DNA of 64,000 nt, taken from NCBI RefSeq assembly GCF_900637635.1, contig NZ_LR134383.1, forward strand, positions 1,457,501-1,521,500. Reading direction: 5' to 3'. Source of the DNA: Legionella jordanis (lineage in GTDB: Bacteria; Pseudomonadota; Gammaproteobacteria; Legionellales; Legionellaceae). The notes beneath the pieces were generated by a model. It saw only the letters and a program-made list of their open reading frames with translations, was not told where the DNA came from and made no database searches. Shown here piece by piece: positions 20,150 to 28,241 of this stretch (its first letter is position 1; each line of letters opens with the position of its first letter). The position numbers were made by a program, and so were the translations under genes.

Positions 20150-21105
20150 AACGTTTGCCAATCACTTATGGGTATAAATTGTTCAATCCAATACCTCACC
20201 ACCATTAATTCTTTAAAAGGCAATAATGCTGAGTCAGATAACTCCCCATGAATATCTTTAATCAGCAATTTTGGGATATCAATTCCCGCAGCCGTAGTTA
20301 AGGGTAATGTGCCTGGAAAACGGGGGTTTATTTCTAACAGTTTATATTCACCTTTCGAGTTTGCCTTGAATTGAATATTAGCGACATAAGTAATCCCAAC
20401 TTTTTTAGCAATTTCAAGAGCCATCATGCTGAGTGTTTGATCAATTCGGGTTTGGCAGGCAACTGCAATGCCTGAGTCAATCTTAAGCCTTAAACGAGGT
20501 ACTGAGGCAAGTGCTTGCCCATTGCTTTGAATGTACACATCAACTGAAAATTCCTGCCCAGGAAGAAGTTCCTGGATTAAATAGCTTCCATCCATGGGTA
20601 ATTGTGAGAGTGCATTTTTGTCATATATCGTCAGGACTCCATTTGAACCTGAACCGAAGCGCGGTTTGGCGAAGCAGGGGTAATTTATTTTTGTTTTAAG
20701 ACCCTCTTTGTTGAGTAAAAAAAAGGAAGGGGTAAAACCAGTGTCCTCACAAAATTTGAGTAATTTAAATTTGTCCCGACAAATGTTCAATGCTTTTTCT
20801 GGGCTGATTGGTACCTGAATATTATGCTTGCTGAATTCTGTTTTATGCATTGCAAGAGGAAGCAGTTCAACATCAACTGTCGGAATCAAAAGCTCAATTT
20901 GATTTAGTCGACAAACATCGAGAAGTCTGGGAATAAAATCGCTCGAGTCACCTCGGGGGATAATTTTTCTTTGTCCAGCAGGTACCAAATACAATCCTGC
21001 TGCGCAAGGATCAATATCAGCCATATAAAGTTCATGTTCTTGGTTAAGGCTTTTCCAAACACTTATTGCAGCTGCTCCTCCTGCCCCAGTGATTAAAATT
21101 TTCAT
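20137..21105 (-). CDS. ATP-grasp family enzyme (CarB-like)
   Basis: About 322 residues from the start at 21105, which has a strong GGGAGGGAG just upstream. An N-terminal Rossmann-like pre-ATP-grasp domain (MKILITGAGGAAAISVWKSL) is followed by the ATP-grasp fold: phosphate loop in PRFGSGSNGVL, nucleotide contacts in YLIQELLPGQEFSVDVY, and metal ligands in LLEINPRFPGTLPL. Such enzymes ligate a carboxylate to an amine or similar nucleophile using ATP. In polysaccharide loci they may add amino-acid decorations, which is only an inference here. It sits 17 bases after the TPR-barrel gene. Confidence 0.82.
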   Translation of the reverse strand: MKILITGAGGAAAISVWKSLNQEHELYMADIDPCAAGLYLVPAGQRKIIPRGDSSDFIPRLLDVCRLNQIELLIPTVDVELLPLAMHKTEFSKHNIQVPISPEKALNICRDKFKLLKFCEDTGFTPSFFLLNKEGLKTKINYPCFAKPRFGSGSNGVLTIYDKNALSQLPMDGSYLIQELLPGQEFSVDVYIQSNGQALASVPRLRLKIDSGIAVACQTRIDQTLSMMALEIAKKVGITYVANIQFKANSKGEYKLLEINPRFPGTLPLTTAAGIDIPKLLIKDIHGELSDSALLPFKELMVVRYWIEQFIPISDWQTLCQS

Positions 21106-21122
21106 TCTCCCTCCCTGAGTTA

Positions 21123-24100
21123 TTAAGCCCAATAAATCCGCCAACCAGCGATAATGAAGGTACTTCGGTTAAAAAAATAGTGGGAAGCCTCAGCAACCAA
21201 AGCCTGGGATTTAAAGACTGGCAAAATGAGCCTTCCATGAACTTCCCAGCTTTGTTGATCCACAAGATAAGAAGGCCCAACGTTGTAGAATAATCGTTTA
21301 TTAAATTCTTTACTAAAATCAAGAGAATAGGATGAGTTATGGCCGCCGATTTTTTGGTCTGACCAAAAACCGGTAACACTGACATTAACTGGTAAGTTTG
21401 TGTGCAGGGTTAAGCCCGAAATATAAAGTTTTGTAGTCCATGGCATTGGAAAAACCAATCTTAGGCCATTAAACCATTCCAAATTACGTAAAACAAACCA
21501 ATTCGTTGAGCCAAAAACTCGATGTTCGAAGGGACGAGCATTGTGTTGGCGAGCATCATAACTTAATTCCCAACCATAACGATTAGGTATAATGCGCTGA
21601 TACCCCAGCAGAAGGCTATTATTGGGCAATAAAGTAGGGCCGGCACCAAAGTTGCTCTCTATTTGCCGATTATTATGTGTGGCATATAGTGTCAATGCAT
21701 CTGTGGCATTCAAGTTTCGAAAGTAAAATAAATTGACACCGTCTGCAGTATTGGGAGGAACACTATAATGCCCTTGAGTAAGCCCTAAAATATTTCTCGT
21801 GGTTTGATTGAGTGTTTGCAGGTCTGTTAGAGTTTGCAAGTTGCTTGGGTTTTTAGCCAATGACTCATTCAATACGCCTCTTGCCTCAGCCAATTGGTAA
21901 TTACTCATGAAGGTTTCGCCAAGACCATTTAGAGCATCAACATCATCTGGACTCTTGCGTAATAACTGTTGGTACAGGCCAATGGCTTGAGGTATTTGGA
22001 ATAAAGCCCTAAGAACTCTTGCTTTCCCTAATAGGGCTGTACGGTTGTCGGGATGTTTATTTAGTATTTGCTGAAAAATAATTAAAGCCTTTTTCGGTTC
22101 TCCAGCCCATTCGTATGTTGTTGCAAGTTCCAATGCGGGATTGATATTTCCTGGTTCAGCCGTCTCTCGCGCTCTTTCCAGCCAGTCAAGTGCAATTCTA
22201 AAGTATTCCTGTTGTTGGGTTTTTTTGGCTTGGTATCTTGCCAATAATCCATGAAGCATTAAGGTAGAGGTATTGTTCGCTGCATACTGATCGCAACGTG
22301 CCAACAACCTTTCTATCTCAGCTAGAGCTGGGTTTTCTCGATTGAGTAAGACCAGACCCTTATCCGCTTCACATAATGAGGGCGGCATGGACTGTTTTAA
22401 TTGCGCGTGCAGCTCGGTTTCCTTGATTTGTTTTATTGCAAGTGTCGCTTCTTGATTATTGGGTTCTAAGGATATGCTCTTTTGAAAAATTTTTTTTGCC
22501 GAATTGAAATCGTTTTTTGCTAAGGCAACCCAGCCCAGTCCATTGAGGGCCTCTATATCCTTGCGGTTCTTCAGTAATAACTGCTGATAAACGACACTTG
22601 CTTGTCCCAGGAGCTCAAGACGTCTAAGTACCCGTCCTTCACCTAAAAGGGCAGCCCTGTTGTTCGGCTCTTTTCTAAGCACGAGATCATAAATAAGTTG
22701 AGCTTTTTTCGGCTGAGAAGCCCATTCATAGGTTACTGCCAATTCTAAAGCAGGAGTCATATTGCTGTCTTCAGCTAAGTGCATGGCTTTTTGTAGCCAA
22801 AAAATTGCATGTTCGTAATTGCTGTTGCCGCTTTGCGCTTTATGTCTTGCTAATAAGCCCCTTAATAATGCAACTTCAGCATATTCAATCTTTTCTTTTT
22901 CACAGTTCGAAAGAATGGCTTCAATCTCTTGAAACGGGGGGTTACTTTGATTGAGTAATTTTAAACCATGTGCGGCTTGACAGGTTAATGCCTGCTTCTC
23001 CTGTTGCAATTTGGCTTCTTTTATCTGATTAAGAGCTAATAAGGCCTCTTTGTTAATGGGTTGAATGCTTAGGGTAGTGTGAAAAAATTCTGCAGCGGAG
23101 TGATAATCTCCTTCTGAGAGCTTAAGCCATCCAAGTCCATTCAGTGCATCGATATCCTTGGTATTTTTACTTAATAATTGTTGATATATCAGCAGGGAGG
23201 CTGAGTAATTTTTTTCAAGCCGTAATACTCTTGCCTTTCCCAGCAATGCGGCTTTAAGCTCAGGATTCTGCTTAAGAATGGTCTCATAGATTGCTTGTGC
23301 ATTAGCAAATTGGTTGGCCCATTCATAAGTAACGGCCAATTCAAGTGCGGGATTGAAATTATCAGGGGCTGCTGAGTGCATGGCTTTATTTAACCAAGAA
23401 ATGGCCTCGTCATATTTTTTGTTCGCTTCAGCTTTTCGACGTGCTAATAGACCATGCAATAAATCCGTATCGGAGTTCTCAATCTTGTTTAAAGAGCACC
23501 TCGTCAAAATTTCATTGATGGCTGGAAAAGGAGGCTCCTTCTGATTCAGTAAAATCAATCCTTTAGACACATCACATAATATAGCTTGCCCTGATTGCTG
23601 CAGTTGAGTTTGTTTAATCTTATCCAGAGCGATTAGAGCCTCTGTATTTTCAGGTTGAATCTTTAAGGTTTCAGTAAAATAAAATTTTGCCGAAGACAGA
23701 TCCCTTTCTGCCGTTTTAATCCAACCCATACCATTAAGGGCCTCAACGTCATGAGGACTCTCAATGAGCAAATTTTGATAAATGGTTGCTGCCTCCTTAA
23801 ACTGTTGATCAACCCGATATATGAATGCCAATCCGAGCAGGGCGGCGCGATTGTTAGGGGTTTGCGACAAGATATTTTGATAGAGCGATTTTGCCTTGGA
23901 CAATTCATTCGCTTGTTGATAGGTGGCTGCTAATTCCAATGAGATGGATAGATTTTGAGGAGCGGCATTCTGAGCTTTTTTTATCCAATCAATTGCAATT
24001 GCATATTGCTGTTTATCCTGCAGCGCTTTCTTGCGAGCAAGCAGACCATGAAGCAGTAAAACAGATGGATTATTAGGATCGACCCGATCGCAACTTTTTA

Positions 24101-24239
24101 AAATCATTTCAATTTGTGATGACAAATAGCTTTCCTGATTGATTAATTCCAAGCCTTTAGTAACATCACAAAAAATAGGTTCCGCTGCTTCGGTAGCTTG
24201 AATAAAAAAAATAAGAAGTAAAATATTGAGTGTTCTCAT
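21123..24239 (-). CDS. TPR-repeat protein with C-terminal outer-membrane beta-barrel (BcsC/YaiO-like)
   Basis: A 1038-residue exported protein. After a signal peptide (residues 1-18) come four copies of a roughly 200-residue super-repeat, each opening with a CDxxKGLxLLN-like motif and a second Cys about 26 residues later (Cys24/Cys50, next copy Cys222), followed by several TPR helices with ALLGxARVLR and DALNGLGW signatures. The last about 200 residues (from about 840) are alternating hydrophobic strands ending in WRIYWA, typical of a YaiO-like barrel. By position and layout it is the polymer export channel, comparable to BcsC or PgaA. It precedes the ATP-grasp gene and follows the glycosyltransferase. 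Confidence 0.82.
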   Translation of the reverse strand: MRTLNILLLIFFIQATEAAEPIFCDVTKGLELINQESYLSSQIEMILKSCDRVDPNNPSVLLLHGLLARKKALQDKQQYAIAIDWIKKAQNAAPQNLSISLELAATYQQANELSKAKSLYQNILSQTPNNRAALLGLAFIYRVDQQFKEAATIYQNLLIESPHDVEALNGMGWIKTAERDLSSAKFYFTETLKIQPENTEALIALDKIKQTQLQQSGQAILCDVSKGLILLNQKEPPFPAINEILTRCSLNKIENSDTDLLHGLLARRKAEANKKYDEAISWLNKAMHSAAPDNFNPALELAVTYEWANQFANAQAIYETILKQNPELKAALLGKARVLRLEKNYSASLLIYQQLLSKNTKDIDALNGLGWLKLSEGDYHSAAEFFHTTLSIQPINKEALLALNQIKEAKLQQEKQALTCQAAHGLKLLNQSNPPFQEIEAILSNCEKEKIEYAEVALLRGLLARHKAQSGNSNYEHAIFWLQKAMHLAEDSNMTPALELAVTYEWASQPKKAQLIYDLVLRKEPNNRAALLGEGRVLRRLELLGQASVVYQQLLLKNRKDIEALNGLGWVALAKNDFNSAKKIFQKSISLEPNNQEATLAIKQIKETELHAQLKQSMPPSLCEADKGLVLLNRENPALAEIERLLARCDQYAANNTSTLMLHGLLARYQAKKTQQQEYFRIALDWLERARETAEPGNINPALELATTYEWAGEPKKALIIFQQILNKHPDNRTALLGKARVLRALFQIPQAIGLYQQLLRKSPDDVDALNGLGETFMSNYQLAEARGVLNESLAKNPSNLQTLTDLQTLNQTTRNILGLTQGHYSVPPNTADGVNLFYFRNLNATDALTLYATHNNRQIESNFGAGPTLLPNNSLLLGYQRIIPNRYGWELSYDARQHNARPFEHRVFGSTNWFVLRNLEWFNGLRLVFPMPWTTKLYISGLTLHTNLPVNVSVTGFWSDQKIGGHNSSYSLDFSKEFNKRLFYNVGPSYLVDQQSWEVHGRLILPVFKSQALVAEASHYFFNRSTFIIAGWRIYWA

Positions 24240-24244
24240 ATTTT

Positions 24245-26098
24245 TTACATTAAATAAAATAAAAGGAATAATCCACCAGTGATCAAAAGACTTAGGATTT
24301 GCCAGAAAAGAAAACGGTATTCGCGTCGTATATCTTGGGTTAATGCCCTGGAAAAGTCGTACTTCACCTTCGGTTGTGAAGCGCGGGGATAAATAATCCG
24401 TTTTGACGTTATTTTCTCAGTTTTATCCCACTTAAGCGTTGGGCGTTTAATTTCGGCAATATAAGCCGAAAGATTTATGGCGCATAGAAGGGGACCGTAG
24501 CCCACAATCAATAATAGAAAATTGGTTATTTTGCTGGAAACCCCGGCAAATTCCAATCTAAAGATTAACCATGCCCAAATCATACAGAAGGCGCTCCATG
24601 TTTCCATAAACAATAGAATAAATGTATTAAATTTGGTTGAGGATTGGGTGTTGAATAGTAAATTAAGTTGCCTTAAAACAAATTCAGGATTAATAGAGAA
24701 GAGTAAAATACTCAAAGAAATAATCCCGGGATAAAGTATTCCTTCAAGCCAGGACAGACGAGAGGTTTTCCTGTCCACTATGATGGCATACAGTGTGGTG
24801 TACAAGTAAACAAAGAGACTTAGTGAGGCAAGGTAAAAGAAAATATGGGCAGAATGTTCTTTACTGAGGAAAAAAAGACCCACTAACCCTATGGCGGAAA
24901 GTATCATGATTATTGGGGTTAATATTACACAAAACCAGATGATGCCAAAAAGTAGATTGCCTAGATTGCTGTTCTTGCGAAACCAGACGTTTTTAAATGC
25001 TTTGGTTATTTGTATATTGCCTCGCGCCCACCTAAAACGCTGCTTCCAAACATCAATGATGGTTTTGGGTTCTTCTGCATAGACAAAGGCATTTCCTTCA
25101 TAAAGCACTTTTTTTCCCAATGTCTGAGTGGCAAAAGTTGTGTAGGTATCTTCTGCCAACGTCGTGGTATTGATTTGGCCGCCCAAAGCCAGGATATTTT
25201 CGCGCGTATGCAGCTGCGCTCCTCCAGCGAGACAGGCAACCACTCCTAAAACATTTTGTGCTCTTCGCGCGATGGATTGAGATACGATGTACTCGTAACC
25301 AATGGAACGTGTAATATAATTTGTATTGCGATTTCCTACTTTAATATAACCGGTTACAGCCCCTACTTCAGGATCAGCAAGATGGCGAACCAGTCTTCGT
25401 AAAACATCTTTTTTAAAGGAGACATCGGCATCTATGAACAGCACTGCTTGTGCCCAATCCTCATTCAAAACAATTTTTAAGCCATAATTCACGGCATGGG
25501 CTTTTCCCATGCCCCCGCCTTCTTTGCGAACATAAAAAACCTGTTCAGGGTATTCTTGTGATTTTTTCTGCAAGATGTCTGCTGTGGCGTCTGTGCTCCC
25601 ATCATCGATGATATAAATGCGCAATGCTGAGAGGGGGTAATCTATCTGTAACAATATGTGAATGGTGTGCTCCAACACCATGGCTTCATTCCATGCAGGA
25701 ATGATTACAGCCACTCGAGGGCAATAATCTTTGCACTTTTTAAAATGATTGGCCAGAGCATGGAGGCCAGCTAAATTATGTTCAATAAACAATGCTATTA
25801 CGGGTATGACTCCAGTTAAAGCCAAGGCAATACAAAGATAATATGACATCTTCAGGAACCACTTTGTAGTGGCAGACTGGGTTTCAGAGGGTTTCGCTAC
25901 AGGCAAGTTATCTTGCAACATTTTTTTTGCCTGTTGCGGCAGTTGAAAAACCTGCTGAGAAGCTGGCAGGGCAAAGGCGATTGAATTGTCAAAGGATTTT
26001 ATCAAAGGTGTAGCATTAGCAAGGCTAATGATAAATTGCATGGACACCAGGAGGAGCCAGCGAATCCAAGAATCCTTTCTTGCTGATTTATCAATCAT
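24245..26098 (-). CDS. Processive family 2 glycosyltransferase (exopolysaccharide synthase)
   Basis: A 617-residue inner-membrane synthase. The GT-A core (about residues 125-400) has VIIPAWNEA, DDGS, DAD (FIDADVSF), the acceptor motif LAEDTY and the QRFRWARGN motif of processive synthases such as cellulose, hyaluronan and PgaC enzymes. The AED and QRFRW forms look closer to PgaC than to BcsA. Transmembrane helices flank the core (about 90-112 and four or more after residue 400). There is no PilZ domain at the C-terminus. Unusually, the N-terminus looks like a signal peptide (about 1-30, ANA) followed by an 60-residue hydrophilic stretch. It overlaps the GH81 gene by eight bases. Confidence 0.87.
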   Translation of the reverse strand: MIDKSARKDSWIRWLLLVSMQFIISLANATPLIKSFDNSIAFALPASQQVFQLPQQAKKMLQDNLPVAKPSETQSATTKWFLKMSYYLCIALALTGVIPVIALFIEHNLAGLHALANHFKKCKDYCPRVAVIIPAWNEAMVLEHTIHILLQIDYPLSALRIYIIDDGSTDATADILQKKSQEYPEQVFYVRKEGGGMGKAHAVNYGLKIVLNEDWAQAVLFIDADVSFKKDVLRRLVRHLADPEVGAVTGYIKVGNRNTNYITRSIGYEYIVSQSIARRAQNVLGVVACLAGGAQLHTRENILALGGQINTTTLAEDTYTTFATQTLGKKVLYEGNAFVYAEEPKTIIDVWKQRFRWARGNIQITKAFKNVWFRKNSNLGNLLFGIIWFCVILTPIIMILSAIGLVGLFFLSKEHSAHIFFYLASLSLFVYLYTTLYAIIVDRKTSRLSWLEGILYPGIISLSILLFSINPEFVLRQLNLLFNTQSSTKFNTFILLFMETWSAFCMIWAWLIFRLEFAGVSSKITNFLLLIVGYGPLLCAINLSAYIAEIKRPTLKWDKTEKITSKRIIYPRASQPKVKYDFSRALTQDIRREYRFLFWQILSLLITGGLFLLFYLM

Positions 26099-28241
26099 TG
26101 ATCAGAAAATACAAAGTATTAGTTTTAGAATCACCATTATCATATTCCTCCTGGTTTGAATCCATAACTTGCTTAAAGTAATAAGCTTTTTCCGTTTCAT
26201 CCATAATAGGTGCTAACCCTTTAATCAATAGCCATTTCCAGGCAGGGGAAATAGTAGCATACTGGTTTGTGATCAGTTTTTTTATTAATGGATATATCTC
26301 TTTCAGCCAATCTCTATCAAGTAGTTGCAAGGAGATGGCATTAAAAGGAAGCATTTCAATGCCATATGAAAATTCAATACCACAGCGATACCCTTTATTG
26401 CATGCTTTAAAAAAAGCATTGGCATCAATTTTATTTTGCCAAAGATTGGCTACCACTTGATTATTTGCTTTAAATTGTTCCGGGTAAATGGAATTATTTC
26501 TTTTAACTTGCCAGTAAAGCTGCGCGGCTTTTAACTCTCGATTCATGAGAAATTGGGCCCAATTCAAAAGACTTTTATCATGAATTGCACGACCGTATAA
26601 AGCAAGTGAGTAGTATGCATTTACTGCCTCGCTGCTGGATTGCTCATTTTGCCCATCTACAAAAGATGTCAATCCCGAAGCCCAGGAATGCCCTGAATAA
26701 TCGTCTTGATAGCGTTGCACAGGAAAATAGGGATCGTCTTTGTTTTCATTGGCGAAGTCGCGAATTAAACAGTCTATCCATTGTTTTGGCGAAAAGGGTT
26801 TTCCTTTGACAATACGATTAAGCCAGTGAGGATCCAATTTTGCGATCACAGCGAAGGTATAAACCCAGTATCCATAATGAAAATGGTGATCGGTATAATG
26901 ACGAGCACCATAATCATTTACACTGGGGATGATTCCGCCCCAAGTCGTGTCGTACTCAAAGTGCCAGCTCGACTGACCTTTCATTTTTTCGCTTAATCGT
27001 TTTTCAATAAACTGGAGCATTGCCTTTTCTAAACGCGATTCTTTGAGACGGCGGGCAATTAAAATCAGGCGAGCAGCACGAGCGTATCGTTTACCGACCC
27101 TGTATGGCCCATCATCCGGAAAGGGCTGGGTTAATAATTGATTCGCTTCCGATCTTAAAGCCGCCCGCAACGGTAGCAGTTGTTCACCGGACATTCTTTT
27201 GGGTTCTAAAAATTGTATTGGCACTTTGGGTAGAACAATTTCCCATTTCGAGCTGGTTTCACCCCGCAGGAGACCTTTTATGCCAAAATAGTTTATTAAC
27301 GAGGATGTAGAAGAGTTACGCTGATGTGGCAGTGAAAGCATAAGGGGAGGCTGGCCATTTTGAGTGGTCCAGGAGAAAGAATAAATCAAGTTGCTTGGGT
27401 TTACAGTATAATGCTGCTGATAATCAAGAGGAATGGTCTGGCTATAGTTATCAAGGGTGGCCGCATCATTTTCTATCCCCATTGAGCTGTCTTTTTGTAG
27501 AACTAATCTAATCCAACCGGAGTAAGGGTTAGTTGCGACCAGTTCTTGTCCTTCTTTTGAAATCTTCCAATGGAATTGAAGGGATTTTTCGCTATAAAGA
27601 AGCCAGGTTTGCGTATTGTGCTCATCCAGGGCTTGCACCACCTCATATCGAGTGTTTGTAGCCAGTATTCCAGGTTTAGTTTGGTTATTTATCGAGAGCC
27701 ACTTGTAGTTTGAATGCAGTTTGGGTGTCGCATTTACAAACATTTGAGTGATATAAGGGGAACCTTGTAACAAGGGTGAAGTCATTTTTTGCTCTAGGTG
27801 ATTTTTCCATGATAATTGAATTTGCAGTCCATGGTAATTTTCCAGACCATAACTTGGCATGGATTCAAGTGGGCCTAAAGTTAATTGATCAGAAAATTGA
27901 TAATACAGCGCAGACACAATGTTTGGATAAGCAGGCTCGGCATAAAAATTCGGTCCTGTATAACTCAAACTGATGCCTTTTGCGCTTGTTTTAATGAGAT
28001 AGGGGAACTGGTTAACTGGATTGCTGAAGCTACTGCTACTTTGTTTGAGAACCAAATTGATAAACCATGCATTGGTTGCAAAGGGTTTTTTATTATCCAG
28101 CCAATATGAGGACGGCTGAAGTTCGTTCAGGGTTGAAGGGAAAGCATTTCCGGGATCAAAGAATTTAGAAGGGTGACATTGACAGGCTTGAACCAGCAGC
28201 AGGGATCCTAATAGGAGAATAACCTGTGCCTGAAAGCCCAT
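26091..28241 (-). CDS. GH81 endo-beta-1,3-glucanase
   Basis: About 716 residues from the start at 28241, which has AGGGG upstream and overlaps the stop of the bcsB-like gene (TAATG). The N-terminal signal sequence ends LLVQACQC, so it may be a lipoprotein, though Gln at the -2 position is not ideal. The N-terminal beta-sandwich (FATNAWFINLVL) and catalytic (alpha/alpha) domain match family 81: NDYGARHYTDHHFHYGYW holds the general acid Asp and NEQSSSEAVNAY the catalytic Glu. GH81 enzymes hydrolyse beta-1,3-glucans. Its location inside a synthase operon, where cellulose loci carry GH8, suggests it trims or edits the polymer being made. Confidence 0.88.
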   Translation of the reverse strand: MGFQAQVILLLGSLLLVQACQCHPSKFFDPGNAFPSTLNELQPSSYWLDNKKPFATNAWFINLVLKQSSSSFSNPVNQFPYLIKTSAKGISLSYTGPNFYAEPAYPNIVSALYYQFSDQLTLGPLESMPSYGLENYHGLQIQLSWKNHLEQKMTSPLLQGSPYITQMFVNATPKLHSNYKWLSINNQTKPGILATNTRYEVVQALDEHNTQTWLLYSEKSLQFHWKISKEGQELVATNPYSGWIRLVLQKDSSMGIENDAATLDNYSQTIPLDYQQHYTVNPSNLIYSFSWTTQNGQPPLMLSLPHQRNSSTSSLINYFGIKGLLRGETSSKWEIVLPKVPIQFLEPKRMSGEQLLPLRAALRSEANQLLTQPFPDDGPYRVGKRYARAARLILIARRLKESRLEKAMLQFIEKRLSEKMKGQSSWHFEYDTTWGGIIPSVNDYGARHYTDHHFHYGYWVYTFAVIAKLDPHWLNRIVKGKPFSPKQWIDCLIRDFANENKDDPYFPVQRYQDDYSGHSWASGLTSFVDGQNEQSSSEAVNAYYSLALYGRAIHDKSLLNWAQFLMNRELKAAQLYWQVKRNNSIYPEQFKANNQVVANLWQNKIDANAFFKACNKGYRCGIEFSYGIEMLPFNAISLQLLDRDWLKEIYPLIKKLITNQYATISPAWKWLLIKGLAPIMDETEKAYYFKQVMDSNQEEYDNGDSKTNTLYFLIND

